A DNA stretch of 64,000 bases from Pegea sp. RAD2-039 (taxonomy: Eukaryota; Chordata; Thaliacea; Salpida; Salpidae). The notes beneath the pieces were generated by a model, which was not told where the DNA came from, did not search any database, and saw only the letters and a list, made by a program, of their open reading frames with translations. Location of the stretch: positions 50,001-114,000 of the forward strand of contig JAQGEQ010000376.1 in assembly GCA_034620365.1 (NCBI GenBank), in the 5' to 3' direction. Positions 47,546 through 61,058 of the stretch are shown here, piece after piece. How positions within the stretch are numbered: the stretch's first letter is position 1; each line of letters opens with the position of its first letter. Both the position numbers and the translations under genes were made by a program.

Positions 47546-49367
47546 CCATTTCACTTTGTCTTGCTTTATTAGTTCCTCGTTGGTTTACTGTGTTTTACTT
47601 TATTTTTGAAATCATCACTTAAAGTAATGAAAGCACTAGAAATATAAAATTAAAAATACAATGATTCATTTTTTTTTTTAATTTCTGTTTACATTTACAG
47701 AAAAATAAAAATCATTTCATTGAAAAATTGTTTCTTCAGAATAAAATGACTTCTATCTTTCAAAATTGTAATATTTGTATTTTTGTTAAAATTAAACTAT
47801 TGTAACGAAATAAATAGTTATACAATCATTTTAAATTCACTTTAGTACTAATGTATGAGTAAAAGGTTTTTTTGTAACCAGCCGTTTTGGTAATAAAAAC
47901 AAATATTCAAAATACATAAGTTGTATTGGATAGAGTTTTCATGTAAGAAAATTATTGTGTTTAAATGAATTTAGATGTTAAGTTAAAGTTTCTTTTATTG
48001 TTTAGTTAGTTTTTAATTGTATAAGATTAAAATTATTATTAATATTATTATTATTATTATTTATTTTTATTATTATTTAAATTAAGGAAACAAGTTTCAA
48101 TTACTTTATCAGGTATATGTATAGTTTTTCAAATACTTCAATTTATATAAAGTGAATTGATAAAACAATTTTAATTTCAAATGGAATATCAATTCCCCTT
48201 TAAGATTATTATTTTTTATTTGCTTTTGGTTTGGTTAAATTTTTTTTAAATCTTGTTTCAAAAATAATAATATAAGTTTAATATTTTTTTTTTGATTATA
48301 GTATATTGTGGATTATAGTTTAAATTTGGTAAAGTATTTTTTTAAAGTAAACTTTATAATGTTATAATGTTTTTTACAATTTTAAATAGAACTTTAACAA
48401 TAATTAAAGTAATTTATATCAATTTAAACATAAATTATATATTGTTGATATTATTTTATTCATGCCATTTATATAAAAAATTGTTTGCTGTACTTATTCA
48501 AAACATTGGGATAAGTTATTATAAATGTTTTTAATAGATAATCCTTACAAAGTATATTGATTTTCAAACTAGTATCAATAAACTTTAAAGTTAGATTTTC
48601 TTAGTCTATTTAAGATATTTGCTATTTGCAGTATAATTCTTTATATAAATTTTAAGAGTATATATATTTTTTCATTCCATTAATTTTCTTTTTCATTATA
48701 ACTGATCAGAATCTCTCATTTCTTTTAAATAGTAATACTTTATTTTAGTTATGATCATTAAAACAATATTTTAAATTATTACAGAAGTTTTGAGTTTACT
48801 TGTTTAAGAAAAAATTTTATTGTATGCTATATTAAAAATCATTTTATTGTTTCAAAAAAATTGTACATATTAAGTTTTATTTTAATGTACTTTCATTTTA
48901 TAATAATAATTGAAATATTTTTTCAAAGTTTATATCCATAGAATTGTGATTGTTTCATATAATTATTTAAAGTTTAATATCTTTTTATCTATATATTTAT
49001 ATATGAATATCAATATGAAATAATAATTTCAGTTGTTTGTATAAAGTTTGACATAATGATTTTTCTTAAACAATTATATTTTTCTGTAAGATTACAACAG
49101 TACTTACTAGTACTCTTTCTCGAAAAAGACTCCGTTTTATAAATTTTATTTTACTATGCAGCGGATTTTTTAATATAAATTATGCGAAATTGTGATAGTT
49201 AAGATATTTTGTTTGGTATAAGAATAAAATATATTTGCAGCAATGCATTGAATAAAACTAAGAAATATAGATTTATTTTTAAACGTTTTAAGAAAAATAA
49301 ATTTAATAAATTTCTTTGTAAACTTATTTTAAAATGAGTAATATTTACCTGTTTTTTTATTAACTAG
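47546..49367. other. AT-rich region, duplicate of the zinc-finger gene upstream region
   Basis: About 47750-49090 is a diverged copy of 37550-38935, including TTTGTATAAAGTTTGACA just before the gene in both. An (ATT)n microsatellite is at about 48030-48080. The first exon of the downstream ubiquitin-like gene should lie here or further upstream, but I could not identify it. Confidence 0.5.
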
Positions 49368-49660
49368 GAAAATCTAATAACAAAATGTTTACAATTGGAG
49401 TAAGACATTATCGAAATCAATTTATTCTTCCCATCAAAGTAGATGGAAAGTCCGTTTTGTTGAAGCTGAAGCAAATTTTTGAAGAACTCTTCGACGAGCC
49501 AATACAAGAGCAATGTCTTAGTCTTTATAAACGATTTAAAAAGACTCATCCAATCAGAAATATGTGTCCGAATTTTGCAGATGACTTTGAAACTTTGGAT
49601 AAATGTGGAATCATTTCGAAAGATGTTATTTACTTAGAAAATAAACATTTTATTGTTTAA
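49368..49660 (+). CDS. Ubiquitin-like (elongin-B-like) terminal exon
   Basis: An acceptor (tttttattaactag) opens a phase-1 exon reading GKSNNKMFTIGVRHYRNQFI, LPIKVDGKSVLLKLKQIFEE, LFDEPIQEQCLSLYKRF, then FADDFETLDKCGIISKDVIY and TAA. Spacing and hydrophobic pattern match a ubiquitin fold: two beta strands, helix LKQIFEEL, P-x-x-EQ-x-L, DD-x-x-TL-x-x-CGI and a last strand. LK-x-I-x-E, EQ-x-L and DD-x-TL-x-x-CG are also shared with elongin B, the adaptor of Cul2/5 ubiquitin ligases and of elongin A. A loop insertion of about 10 residues follows EQCLSLYK. There is no C-terminal GG, so it would not be conjugated. A start at the internal ATG (49385) is also possible. Elongin-B identity is tentative. 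Confidence 0.6.
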
Positions 49661-51598
49661 TCAGACTTGGAAAGATGTTTTAAACTTTTTCTTTTATCAA
49701 CTATTCTTAAAAATTAAATTAACAATAGTTTTGTAGTATTCATTTTTTTTTCTAAGATGTCTTTAGTCATCATAGAATTATTGGTGGTGTGTTGTCATCT
49801 TTAAACTAAAGCCAACGTTTGATGCCTTAGACTTAAATTTTGTAAATTAATTTTCATAACTTGACACCTTGTAATTGCTTATAAAACAAGATTTCAAAAT
49901 ATTTCATTCACTCCGCCTGTTCTTTGCTGAATATTTATAACATTAGAATCTTGTATCAGAATATAAAGATGCTAATAAGAAGAAAAGAGCAGATCAAATA
50001 TCAATGAGATTTGAGATAGCTTAGAGAGATAATTAGAAAAATATTTTTTTCTCAGAAAACAACTTTGTCTTTATTTCTTTTACATTTAGTTAATACAACA
50101 TTTTTCGAGTGAAAAATACTTACTAAGCCTTGATCTTAATGTTTTAAATTAAAATATTTATTTTAAGTTATAAGCAATTGACTTATTTCAATCTTTTTTG
50201 AGTCAAGTTAAAAGATTTTAAGTAAGATGGTAATCAACATTTGTTGTCTACATGGAGATATAAACTTGATTCTTTAACTAGAATTGTTAACCTTGAAGAA
50301 TTAAGCGGCATATGTCTTTAGATAACTTTTAAAAATGGAGAAATTACAGATAAATAGTTATGTTATAGAATATAAATATAAGTGTAAGTATGTTAGATAA
50401 CATCTTTAGTTTGAAAGGTTTAAAAAAATTTGTTATTTCTTCAAGTCTTAAACAAATTTGTTTTGATCAAAAAGCTAATAATTACACTTTGCCCAGCCAG
50501 AAATAATCGTTTTGGTTTGTCTCTAATGATTAAGGATTTTATCTTACAAAACATAAGCTTAAAAGATTTGACTTTTTTTGTCTTTAGCTCAATTTTATTT
50601 CAATTTGATATAGAAAGTTATTAAAACATTTTCCTTTAATAATTGTAAAAATTACTAATTAATGTTTGTTTATAAAAATGCAACTAAATTTGAAATACAA
50701 TTATTATTCAAAATATTTTTCTTTTTAATTATTTAGTTGTTTGGATTGTTTTTTTGAATATGGGGGGTTCTATCTATTTGTAATAATTAGTTTTACAAAA
50801 TAGTAAAATATACTTTTAAATGATTGTTAGCTCTTAAAACTAATCTAAATATCTAAGTAGTAGTTTCATTTCAAACTTGTTATGAGCAAAAGGTAATCCT
50901 TATATGCAAAAGATAGATTATCATCTCAAAACTGTGTTCGTTTTCAATATTGAATTGTAGTTGTAAGCTATTCTCGCTGACCATTGATTACCTAATTGAT
51001 TTCTTTGCTTTTTGTTGATTAAAGATGTTATTTGCAAAAAACAATGAAAACTATTTGCAAAAGTTGAACCACAAACCTAAATAAAAATGCTTAATTGTAC
51101 TTTACTATCTTTAATAAAATAAGAGTTGTAAACACTTAGGAAGTTTTCAAGTAAATTTTATTTATATAAGGTTGTCATATTTGAAGACTTTACTAATTTT
51201 GTATGATTTCTTTTTGCAATATAAATTTTATTACCAATATAAAAATAATCTTGTTTAACTTCATTATTTGTTTTGTTAGATTTCATTTACTGTATAAGTG
51301 TTTATTCAATGATTTTTTAATTGTTTCTATTTTAATACTACCTTTTTGCAATGTAATGATCAATTAAGCTGGATACATGAGAAGGATAGATGTAAATGAT
51401 TCAAGGGTCAATTAAGAGAAAGATATTTTTGCTACATTTAATTCACTAAAAATTAAAATTTAGTCATTTAATCCATTGCAGAGAATTAATAGCTCTCAAG
51501 TTAATACACTTTACTTGATACTAACATCTTTTGTTTGCAATCCAGGCAATTAGTTTTAAAAAGATTTTTTTTTCATTCAAAACCGTAGTTTTTAAAAG
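49661..51598. other. AT-rich intergenic region, nothing supported
   Basis: No exon, RNA or repeat could be supported. A 64-codon ORF at 50430 is Phe/Leu-rich in poly-T sequence and likely chance. Confidence 0.4.
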
Positions 51599-54500
51599 AT
51601 GGCATGTGTTACAAAACCTGTTCTACTTGATGTAAGTAGACTCATTTCTCATGTGGCCAAAATAAATAACTGCTTTCCTAAATCAAATAATTAAAAAAAA
51701 TAAATACCATCTTTATTTTTATTATGTTAAAAAATAGAAAAAAAATAATCAATAATTCTCAAGTGAAAGAGAGTTTATTTATTTTTGTTTATAAACTTGA
51801 GATAACAAAATTAGATTTTAAACATTTTTTCGTGACTTCTTACAGGTGGCTGAGCTGCTATGTGAAATATGAGATTTTTTGAGAATAAATAATTAATTTT
51901 ATTCGATGTTACAAAAAAACTATACTTGATTATTTTTCAGGAAAGATTACAAGCAAGAAGAGCTGAAATTCTTATAAGTATTGAATATTATGTGAGTATT
52001 TTATGTTTTACCCACTGTCTTATAAATTTAAATTTCAGTTTGAACTGCTAAATTAGTATAAATGGTTTGTTTTAGAAAGATTTTATCAAATTTTGTAAAT
52101 AATGAAAATTATTTTTTCTACCAAGTTACGTCTTTATGATGAGTGGCTATCTTAAACAGAACAACTTGATGTAATCTCTGGAAGCTGATTTGTAAATAAA
52201 ACATATTTTTACTAACAACAACCTTTGTAATATATGTCCATAAAGATAAAAACAGTAAGGAAAATTATTTGAATAATCTTATTACTTTTTTATATTACCA
52301 TTAGATATTAGTATTATCAATTCATATTTATTTACAGATAAGTTAATTCTTCCTTTTTCGATTTTAAAGCAATAAAAGTTTTTTATTTTAAAGTGTTTAT
52401 GTTTCATTTTTTCAAAAATCCTTCTGTAAATTTGTAATAAACAGAAAAATTTAACAAAATTAAGCAGTTGGATAGTATTTAAAAATGAAATTACAAGAAA
52501 ATTTTTTTATCAGAATCGAAATGTTAAAAAATTTTGATGAGAAGTCTTAAAATCATCTTTTAAAAACAATTTTTATAGTTAGATTAACAACAAAGACTTT
52601 TGTGGTCATTTTTTTAACTTCACAAATATTTAATTTCTTATTCAAAATGATTATTACAAACAAATTGTGAAATCAGTTTTGTAGTATTTGATTGTTGATG
52701 CCTTTTAAATTTCAATTTAAACTCTTAACATTTGCTTAAACAAAGAGAAATTTAAAATTGTTTTTATTATATTTTGTTCAAATCATTAATGCTTCAGTAA
52801 AAAAGAAAGTTTTTAACAAAAGCAAATAGGAAAAATAATTGAAAATAAATTCTTGGGAGAAACGTAGGAAAAAGTGAACTTTTGACTTTGTATCTATTCT
52901 GTTTTTTTAATAATTTTAAGCTAATCTTCTAATGTTCTCTATTGTATACAATATAAATTCTCAAATTTCTATCAAAATATATTTAATTTGCTTTTAATAT
53001 TTATAAAAAAACATTCCAAATAATAAAACAGAAAATAATCAACACGTGAACATTTGTTCAAGCAAGTTTGTATTGAAAATTTTAGTGCAAATAGTAAATC
53101 TTTTGTTCTTAATTTTATATGAAACTGAAACTTTTCTCAATTATTCATTATAGCAAGAAAAGCAGCATACTCTGTAAAAATATAATATTCAAAACATATT
53201 GTTTAGTACTTTTATGGTTAGGTTCAACAGACTTTAACTGAATGGTGTGTTTTTATGTTTTTATATTCAGTATTTATCTATTAAACATTTATATAAATTT
53301 ATTGTATTTAGTTTGAGATGTTTTTTTAATTGGATTAAAAGCAGCTACCAAAATTCAGAAGAAAATTTTGTTTTAAGTATTTTATGCCATTTAAAAAAAA
53401 GTACAAGAAAATCAGATCTTTAGTAGCTACAAACTTTTTTAACATTTTTAAAATATTAATTGTATAAATTTAATTTAACAAAATGGCTTTTACAATTAAC
53501 AAATATTTGATTGCTTACTTAATTCATTTTGAAAAATATATATATTCAAGTATAACTTAGCATTTTTACATGTTATTTTATAGTTTAACATATTTCATTT
53601 AATAATCTGTTGTCTAAAAGATTTTTTATTGCCTACGCTCAGTCTATGAACATTTTTTTAGATCTTAATACTTAATTTAATTACAAAATGAATTTGTATA
53701 ACCGTTCATTCTATAATTATTAAAACCTCTTCTGTTGAATAGCTGTTTAGAATTTAGTTTTATAAACTTCATCAGGATGAAGCCCAATGAAGAGTCAGAG
53801 TTTGAAGTATGTAAACTTTTATGGTTAGCTTTATTATATATTTACTTTAAAACAAGAATATATTCTGTGTAATGTTTTAAAATAGTTCTCACTCTATCAT
53901 TGCTCAGTATAGAACTAAAAGTTCTGACTAATCTTTGTTATTTGTGTTACCACCTTGAGATTATCTTTATTTTATTACTCTTTTTTTATTTAATTAATAT
54001 TTTACTATTAGTATTATCAAAGACAAATTTTATTTTTGTGTGTTTCTTTATAGAATAATGAGCAAGGAAGAATTACAAACGAAGAAGTCAATTTAATGGC
54101 TCGAATACTACAATGTAGAGAAGATGATGTATTTTACGAACAACTAGCAATTGTGGTAATATTATGCTGTTAGATATTCAGTTTATTAAAATAAATAGTT
54201 TAAGTTTCAAATTGGTTTAAGTTTAAGTTTTCAAAGGAAATTTTCATTGCAAACTAATTATTTCAAAAGTAATCTGAGTCAATCTTGATGAAATTATTAA
54301 TTTATGTGTTGTGTATTTTTTTTTAGTTTTCAGAAGTTTTTTAATATAAAATAATAATTTTTGTGAAAAGCTTTTTGTTAGTGATTTAATTTTAACTTCA
54401 TTTAAAATAAAGAATAGAATCTATTTGTCGATAAATAAATTATTTAGCTATTGATGAAGTAATTTCAGTAATAAAATTTTTAGCATAGTGTTAGTAAATA

Positions 54501-54951
54501 TTTTTTAGATTATTAACTTTATCTAAATTTACAGGGTGTTCAACAATTGATAGCAAAGATTACAATGCTGCAAGTTAAACTACTTAAAAATGGAGATGGA
54601 CAACTCTTTATTTTAATCCAACAGAGACTGGTACTTTTTTCTATTTAGTATTAAATTAAATAATTAGTTACTACTTAATTAGTTTCTTAGACTTATTGCT
54701 CTACTATTTTTTGTATAAAAAGATTATTGATTTATTTTGATAAAGATCTTTTGATCTTTCAGAAGAAGATAGTTGAAAGACTCGATCAGGATTTTTTTAA
54801 CAAAGAAGACCGTGAAAATAAAGGTTTGAATTTTTATCTACTGATATTTTTTCAATGCAAATTGACTAAAATTAGTTTAAGTTTTAAAATAGTTTAAGTA
54901 GTATTTAAAATAAATGCATTTTGTTTTGTAGAAAATAATAATAAAAAATAA
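51599..54951 (+). CDS. Helical protein of unknown family, multi-exon (copy 1)
   Basis: Exon 51599-51631 (MACVTKPVLLD) and exon 51941-51991 (ERLQARRAEILISIEYY) join in phase 0 to 54054-54155 (NNEQGRITNEEVNLMARILQ, CREDDVFYEQLAIV), 54535-54630 (GVQQLIAKITMLQVKLLKNG, DGQLFILIQQRL), 54763-54823 (KKIVERLDQDFFNKEDRENK) and 54932-54951 (ENNNKK, stop), 120 residues. An alternative first exon at 53777-53806 (MKPNEESEFE) has an ATG and a GTATGT donor in the right phase; used as an internal exon it would bring a stop, so it suggests a second start site. The product looks helical and probably soluble. The 34- and 32-codon exons recur downstream at 57914-58443. No known family. Confidence 0.65.
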
Positions 54952-57913
54952 AGCTTCTTTTTACTAAACAAGATCCTGAAGTAAGTATCTGGAAAATTAA
55001 TTATAAACAGCTTAATTACTTGTTAATCCTAACCCTGTTTCATGTTTATATAAATTTTCATAAGAAATGACTTTTAGATTTTTAAAGATAGTTTTCTCAC
55101 ATTCCTAACTTTGACTAATTACCAATTTTTCTTATTTTTTGACATTAAGGTTAAACATTTTGAACTTTTCTTAAGTTTTGATTTAGAGTGTCTCTTAAAG
55201 TGACAATAAATATGAAAGTGTTTCCCTATACCTTACATAAATTTAATCATTTTTTGTAAGCAGGAAACATCGTCTGAATTCATTCTTCAGCTTATTTTAT
55301 TCACCAGTCTGTCACTTCAAGAAAACAACCAATTTAATTGAAAAACTTTCTTTTTATCAGCCTGTAAATATATCTCTATTTCATGTCTGTTTCTTTAATA
55401 CATGTAACAATGATTTTTATTTATCTATGTATACATATAAATGATTATCAATTTATATTTTTTGGTTAAACTTCGGGATAAAAAACTTTTTGGTCAAAAT
55501 AATTTTGCTAATTGTTGCAAACTGTAAATGTGTTTTAGCCTGTAAGAGAAGCATTTTTAGTCTTATTTTGTATGAATTCAGACAACAAAACAGCAAAATA
55601 AGAAACAAAAATTCATATAGAATTTAATTTTACAGATGTACGATTTGAAAAAAAAATGTTTTGTCTGAGATACAATTTCAAACAAATGTTTTCTTACAAT
55701 TCTAAAATTTTGGTTTTTCAAATGTTTTGTTTCAAAACCTTATGATTTTATTGCAACAGTAGCACCTAACGGTATAAAAAAATCAATCCAAATAATAATT
55801 CTTAGGAATGTTTTGATTAATTAGGTTATCAAAAAATCAATTTATTAGCTTGATTTGATTACTCTTGTTTGAAGTTAAATGCAACTCATATAAGTCTATA
55901 AATATTTATCATGGTAAACTTGCTACAAGCTGTATATAGCCTATTTAGTATAACAAGTTTTTGTATGAGAAAAGGGCTTTACATATCCAAAGTAGGTTTT
56001 CCTGGACAGTTTTAAGTTGTGTAATATCTTTTTTAAAGTTGAGACTCCATATGCAGCAGTTTGATTCTAATTTGGGATGAATGTTCTGGAAAGTTTTAAT
56101 AGTGTCGAAATTTTAGTAGTGACAGGATCATAAAAGAAAACATCTGAATTAATAGTCAACAGGTTTTTGTAAATTAAGTGAGGTAAACTCTTTGCAAAAT
56201 TATATATTTAGAGATTCAACCAACGCTGCAATTGAAGAAGAATAGTTTGATGGCTCGTGTTCCTTTTTATGGAGCAGAATAATGATGGAACTCTTTCATT
56301 AGAAATGAATGAAAAAATCAAGATTAAAAGATTAACTGTAATACAGTTAACCTCATAAAATTTTTAACAATTTTTTAAGGAAAGAGTTTTTGTAGAACAA
56401 AAAAGGAAGAAATATTTATTATGTTTTATTTAAGTTTAATATTGTGAAAGAAGTGGAAATGTTAACATCAAAGAAATAAAATTATCAGAGAGATTTGCCT
56501 TATGAATCTTCTTTTGTTTTATGAAAATCTTTTGAAAGCTTAGGCTGAAAAGCCCAGCTTTTTATGATCACTTTATATAAAATATTTTATTTTAACGTTT
56601 AGTTGAAATGAGATTTAAGCAATTGGTTTAATAAGTTTATTAAATTTTTACTGTCAAACACAAATTAATATTGAACTTCCCAGTGATAGTTTTATGATCA
56701 CTGAACAAAAATAGAGTTGACATCCATTTTAATCTATAAAATTTTTTGGTGTAGTGTAACATACTGAAACAGTTATCTGTGAAAAGTTTCTATATCCTTT
56801 CCTTATTTACTTGTCTGAATTAAAAATTATGATTTTTGCTGATGTTTTGGTTTTAATATTTCCAAGTGTTTATCAACATGTTTTTTTCTTTAAAAAATAT
56901 TATGAGAAAAGTTTACAACTTTTTTCTTAATGAATAATTAAAAATTTCTTTATTTAATGGTTTTCTTTATCAAATTTTCTATATGAAGGGTTTTTAAAAA
57001 AGCTTTACAACAATCTACCTTCATGAGGCAAAGCTTAAAATATTCTATAAATTTAGAACTTATACTTTTGGTATACCTTTTTAAAAAAGAAATATTAATA
57101 AAACCTGAAGTTCCAACATCCTTATCTTTTAAAAAGAATAAATATGTAAATTTCATTAATTTTTTCATCAAATAAAACTTATATCAGAAAAATTATTAGC
57201 TGAAAAAGAATTACAAAATTGTAATTTAGACATTAAATTTGTTGATAAAGCAAATTGCATCATTAACATCACTGTCAGTTTAGTTTTTCATTAGCCTCAT
57301 AAGTTTAGTAATGCTGAGTTTACTTAAAGCTGAAATTGTTTTTAAAGTTTAATAGTTAGTTAGTAGAACAGTTTTTATAATATTTACTTTGTTTAATTTA
57401 TTTGTGATAGGATTAAAGGGAAACAAAAACTTTAAAAACAAACTGATTTTTTAATGTATCCTTTAAGTAGCTTCTTAAGTAATAATTTGTTAAAAAAGAT
57501 GTTGGTGCTTATTTTAGATTGTTAGTTTTCACTTAGTAAATCTAAATTTTGGTATAATGATTTGAAACTTTACTTAAACAATTACTTTACATTTTTTACA
57601 GATTTCTTGTTTAATTGTAAAGTTCAGCCTTGAAAACTAAGATGAAATGTTCTATACCAAACCCAATTTTTGAGGTATAGCTCATTTTTATCTATAACCC
57701 TTTCAACATTGAATAAATCTAATAAAACATTTTGATTAACTTTTATCTTTGTTTAGTAAAGACTTAAAGTCATTTGATGTAAACTAAGCAAAGCTTTTTT
57801 ATTTTCTATAAACTCATTTTTCATTTAAATTTCATTGTATGCCCAAATTTGGTTTCTAAATTTGGACTAGCAAGTGTTAATACCTATTGTTCAAGTTATA
57901 TTATTCTTCATAG
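54952..57913. other. AT-rich region between paralogs
   Basis: Apart from the dead exon near 56.2 kb I see nothing firm. The first exon(s) of copy 2 should be here but could not be recognised. Confidence 0.4.
56210..56345 (+). pseudogene. Dead exon copy of the 51.6/57.9 kb gene family
   Basis: GAAGAAGAATAGTTTGATGG followed by CTCG matches the exon 54054-54155 segment encoding EEVNLMAR, with one inserted base and a TAG. Just after, an acceptor-like gagcag precedes AATAATGATGGAACT (NNDGT), similar to the NNEQ/NNDQ starts of the two live exons. It indicates at least a third ancestral copy. Confidence 0.4.
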
Positions 57914-58675
57914 AACAATGACCAACTTACTGATGAGGAGCTCAATTTAGTTGTTGGAATTCTCCAATTTACAGATGAGGATTATTACAACCTGGAAATC
58001 GCGGTAAAACTTTAATATCCAGTAGTAATAAAGTTTAATATAGTGACTTAAACTTTTATAAAACTATAAGTTAAAATACAGTTTTTAGAAATATAATCTT
58101 TAATAACGAAATCATAGCTTGAGAAATACTTGAGAAATTAATGAATTTACATAGAGATTTTTGAGTAATATTTGATTGTTTAAGTACTGTAAAAAAAGGA
58201 ACAATAGTTTATTGGAATTATTATTTCTGAAAAAACAGAAATTATGCAATGATTGTATAATTACATATAAGGTAAAGTCTTATGTTTTCATTAAAAGTTG
58301 AAACAAAATTTTTCCACCAGAGTTTTAAATTTGGCCTGTCTTTGCAGGATTTAAATACTATAGCTCTGGAAATCATCATACTTTTTCGGAGACTCTTCAA
58401 GATTGGAGATATAGAACTAGTTGAAATATTGATGCAGCGATTAGTAATTACTTCATATTCTAACAGAAAAACAGCTAATATTTTTTATTTAAGAGATTAG
58501 TTTTTTTTAATTAATTTTTTAATTGCAATGAAATACCAGACAAATTTAAATCTCAACTAGAAAATTTTTTGTTCAATGTAGCCTGTTAAACAAAACAGAC
58601 ATTTAGTTGAGTTTGTAAAACATTTGAATTTTTCAGGAAGAAATTTTTGCCGACTATGAAGTCTTCCGTCTTTAA
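57914..58675 (+). CDS. Helical protein of unknown family (copy 2, 5' end not found)
   Basis: Exon 57914-58003 (NNDQLTDEELNLVVGILQFT, DEDYYNLEIA) is phase 0 to phase 0 and matches the 34-codon exon of copy 1, four codons shorter. Exon 58348-58443 (DLNTIALEIIILFRRLFKIG, DIELVEILMQRL) has exactly the 32 codons of the copy 1 exon, with shared L-x-K-x-GD and QRL positions. Exon 58637-58675 ends it (EEIFADYEVFRL, stop), shorter than copy 1. The splice sites are good. Sequence identity is low while exon lengths and phases are kept, so this is an old tandem duplicate. An ATG at 58282 runs into the second exon but reads through its acceptor and is probably chance. Confidence 0.6.
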
Positions 58676-60740
58676 GGTTAACTTAAATCAAATTATATCA
58701 TTCGATTCTGACAACTCAAAACGTTTTGTTATTTAATATATTGTTATTTTTATTAAACCTGTTATTTTAAGCGTTAATTTAATTAATTTCTACAACTAAA
58801 TGAAATTTTATCTAATAGAAACATCATTCAACATATGGAACTGATTCTGAGGATATTTCTTCCACATTTTCTTGATGATATCTTCAGACTTTTGTAGTGT
58901 TGTGCTTGTTGTCTCGAAATCAATATATACAAACGATATAGAAATTTCATTGTGTTTATTATCACTGAGTTTTAAGTTCAAACATCAGAGAGTTCAGATT
59001 TTGATCAAATGAATTGATTGACATCAAAGTTTTATTTAAAAAATTTTGTATAACAAGTAATACAATCAAAGTATAATAATGAAAAGAAAGTTGTCAACAA
59101 GAAAATAATTTCATCAGCAGCCTTGATACTATTAAACAGAGTCTTGTATTGAGTTTCAGTATTATTATTCAGCTAATTCTGTAGTTTCAACAAAACCAAA
59201 GCAGTCACAAATCGTTTTTAATATTCATAGCTTTAAGATCTAAAATGTAATTCAAATAATTATGTTTACGACTATATAAAAGACTAAATAATTCTCAAAC
59301 ATCCAAAATATTTTGATTTTGATTTAAAGAATCATCTAATTTGAAAGAAAAATACTTTATAAAACTTTTAATATATATTACAAAATCGTTTTTTGACAAT
59401 TTCATTATAAATTTTTAAAATTATTCTGAAATTAAGAATAGATCAAAATCATTAATATTTTTCTAATAGGTCTTCAATATTTGTGACCTACAAAGTTTCA
59501 TTAGAATAAACAAACATCTGAAAAATAACTTAAAATAAACTGTTTAAGTGTTTAACCACCTAATATTAGGATATAAGAGTTAGGATAATCAAATGAATAT
59601 TGTTAAAGCTATTTGTTTTGACTACAAAACCAAATTAAATATGTTTAATCAATTTAACCAAACCTTTAATGTTTTAAAGTTGTTTTTCACATTTTGAAAA
59701 TCTTATTTTGATTCAAATTTAACAACAAATGAACTATTTTTATGTGAGTACATTAAATTTTGAGCATTTTATACTTTTTTGTAAAGTTTCATTTAGATTA
59801 AAACTAAAACATCAAAATTTTTTTTAATTAAGTTTGAAAATAGTTCTTAGCTGAAAGTAGTTTCAAAATTCTAATCAATTCTACTTCTTATTTGCAGTTT
59901 TAAAACTTTATAAAATCTATAAAAATTACAAAAGATTGTTTCTAGCTTGCAGGATTATAATGTTCCTGATAATTATTATGAAATTCAGAATTCAATTTAA
60001 TTCAAAATTAAAAATAAATTTCAAAAAGATTTTATTCTTTTGTAAATGATCTTGAATGAAAGAAGGAAACAACAAAGTTAAGGCAACATGGTGATGTTTT
60101 GTAAAGTGTCTATTACAGAATACTTCAAATTTACAAAAATACAAACAAATTAAACCGAAAAAAACTTTGACTTTTGAAATAGCATAGAAACGACTACTAA
60201 AAGAAATGACTTAGATTTTCAAGTGATCAATGTAAAAAGATGTAGAAGTATAAGAATAAAACTGATTGTAGCAGAAAAATATGAATTTTTAGTATTAGAT
60301 GGAATCATTAAGCACAAAAGACGCTGTAAAGATAACTGGAGTAAAAGAAAACAACAAAATTTCATTTTGAAAGCAAAACACTCATCAGAAATTTGTTTTT
60401 TGTTCGAATTTAAATTTTTTAAAATTAATCTTGGTTTGCTGCGCTTTAGTTGGCTGATGAAATCTTCTATGAAATCAAAGCTCTTTCAGAAAAATGATGA
60501 AACTTGTCATTGCATCTTTCACCTTATAGATGTTTTCTTGTATTGCTAAAAAAGTTAGAAAAATTTTTGATTTTCTGCTGGATATTTGGCAACTAGTCAA
60601 AAAATTAGTTTATTTAAGGAAATAATTAAAATCTTCCTAAATACTTACTTAGCTAGATTGTCACAAAGTTTTATTCTCTTGATTGAAAGTTGTTTCCATC
60701 TTTATTAAGCATGAAGGGAATCGCAGGTTTACTTTTAAAG
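58676..60740. other. AT-rich intergenic region, nothing supported
   Basis: The longest open frame (60223-60549, 108 codons) has no splice, domain or composition support; its Lys/Phe/Leu-rich content is expected from AT-rich DNA. Confidence 0.4.
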
Positions 60741-60745
60741 TTATA

Positions 60746-61058
60746 TGACGTCATTGATAGGCTAACATGGCGTTGGATGACGTCAGTATTATTCAATTAT
60801 ACTTTAACTGAATATACTTACTTATGCTTCGCTGGTTAGCATTCAACATTTTAATTATGAAATTTTTACCATGATGTAATAAAAGCGCAGTTTCATTTTG
60901 TGACGCGTATCTCATGATTGCTGATGACGTCATCTTTGAATATACAAGAAGTTGAGCACAAATCTTTCAGTTTCACAGAAATATTCTACAATTACGGCTA
61001 CAACATCCATACGATTTTTTTTTCAGTTTTGACTTTAGTTCAATCGATGTTGACGTCA
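60746..61058. promoter_or_regulatory. CRE cluster (promoter-like)
   Basis: Four exact TGACGTCA sites (60746-60753, 60778-60785, 60925-60932, 61051-61058) lie within 313 bp, with AACATGGCG (YY1-like) between the first two. Density and regular placement resemble the CRE clusters of the array. An ATG in AACATGGCG opens only MALDDVSIIQLYFN before a stop. The target gene is not identified. Confidence 0.6.

Noticed and set aside
60223-60549. 108-codon plus-strand ORF
   Set aside because: No domain, splice context or conservation evidence; composition is that of random AT-rich sequence.
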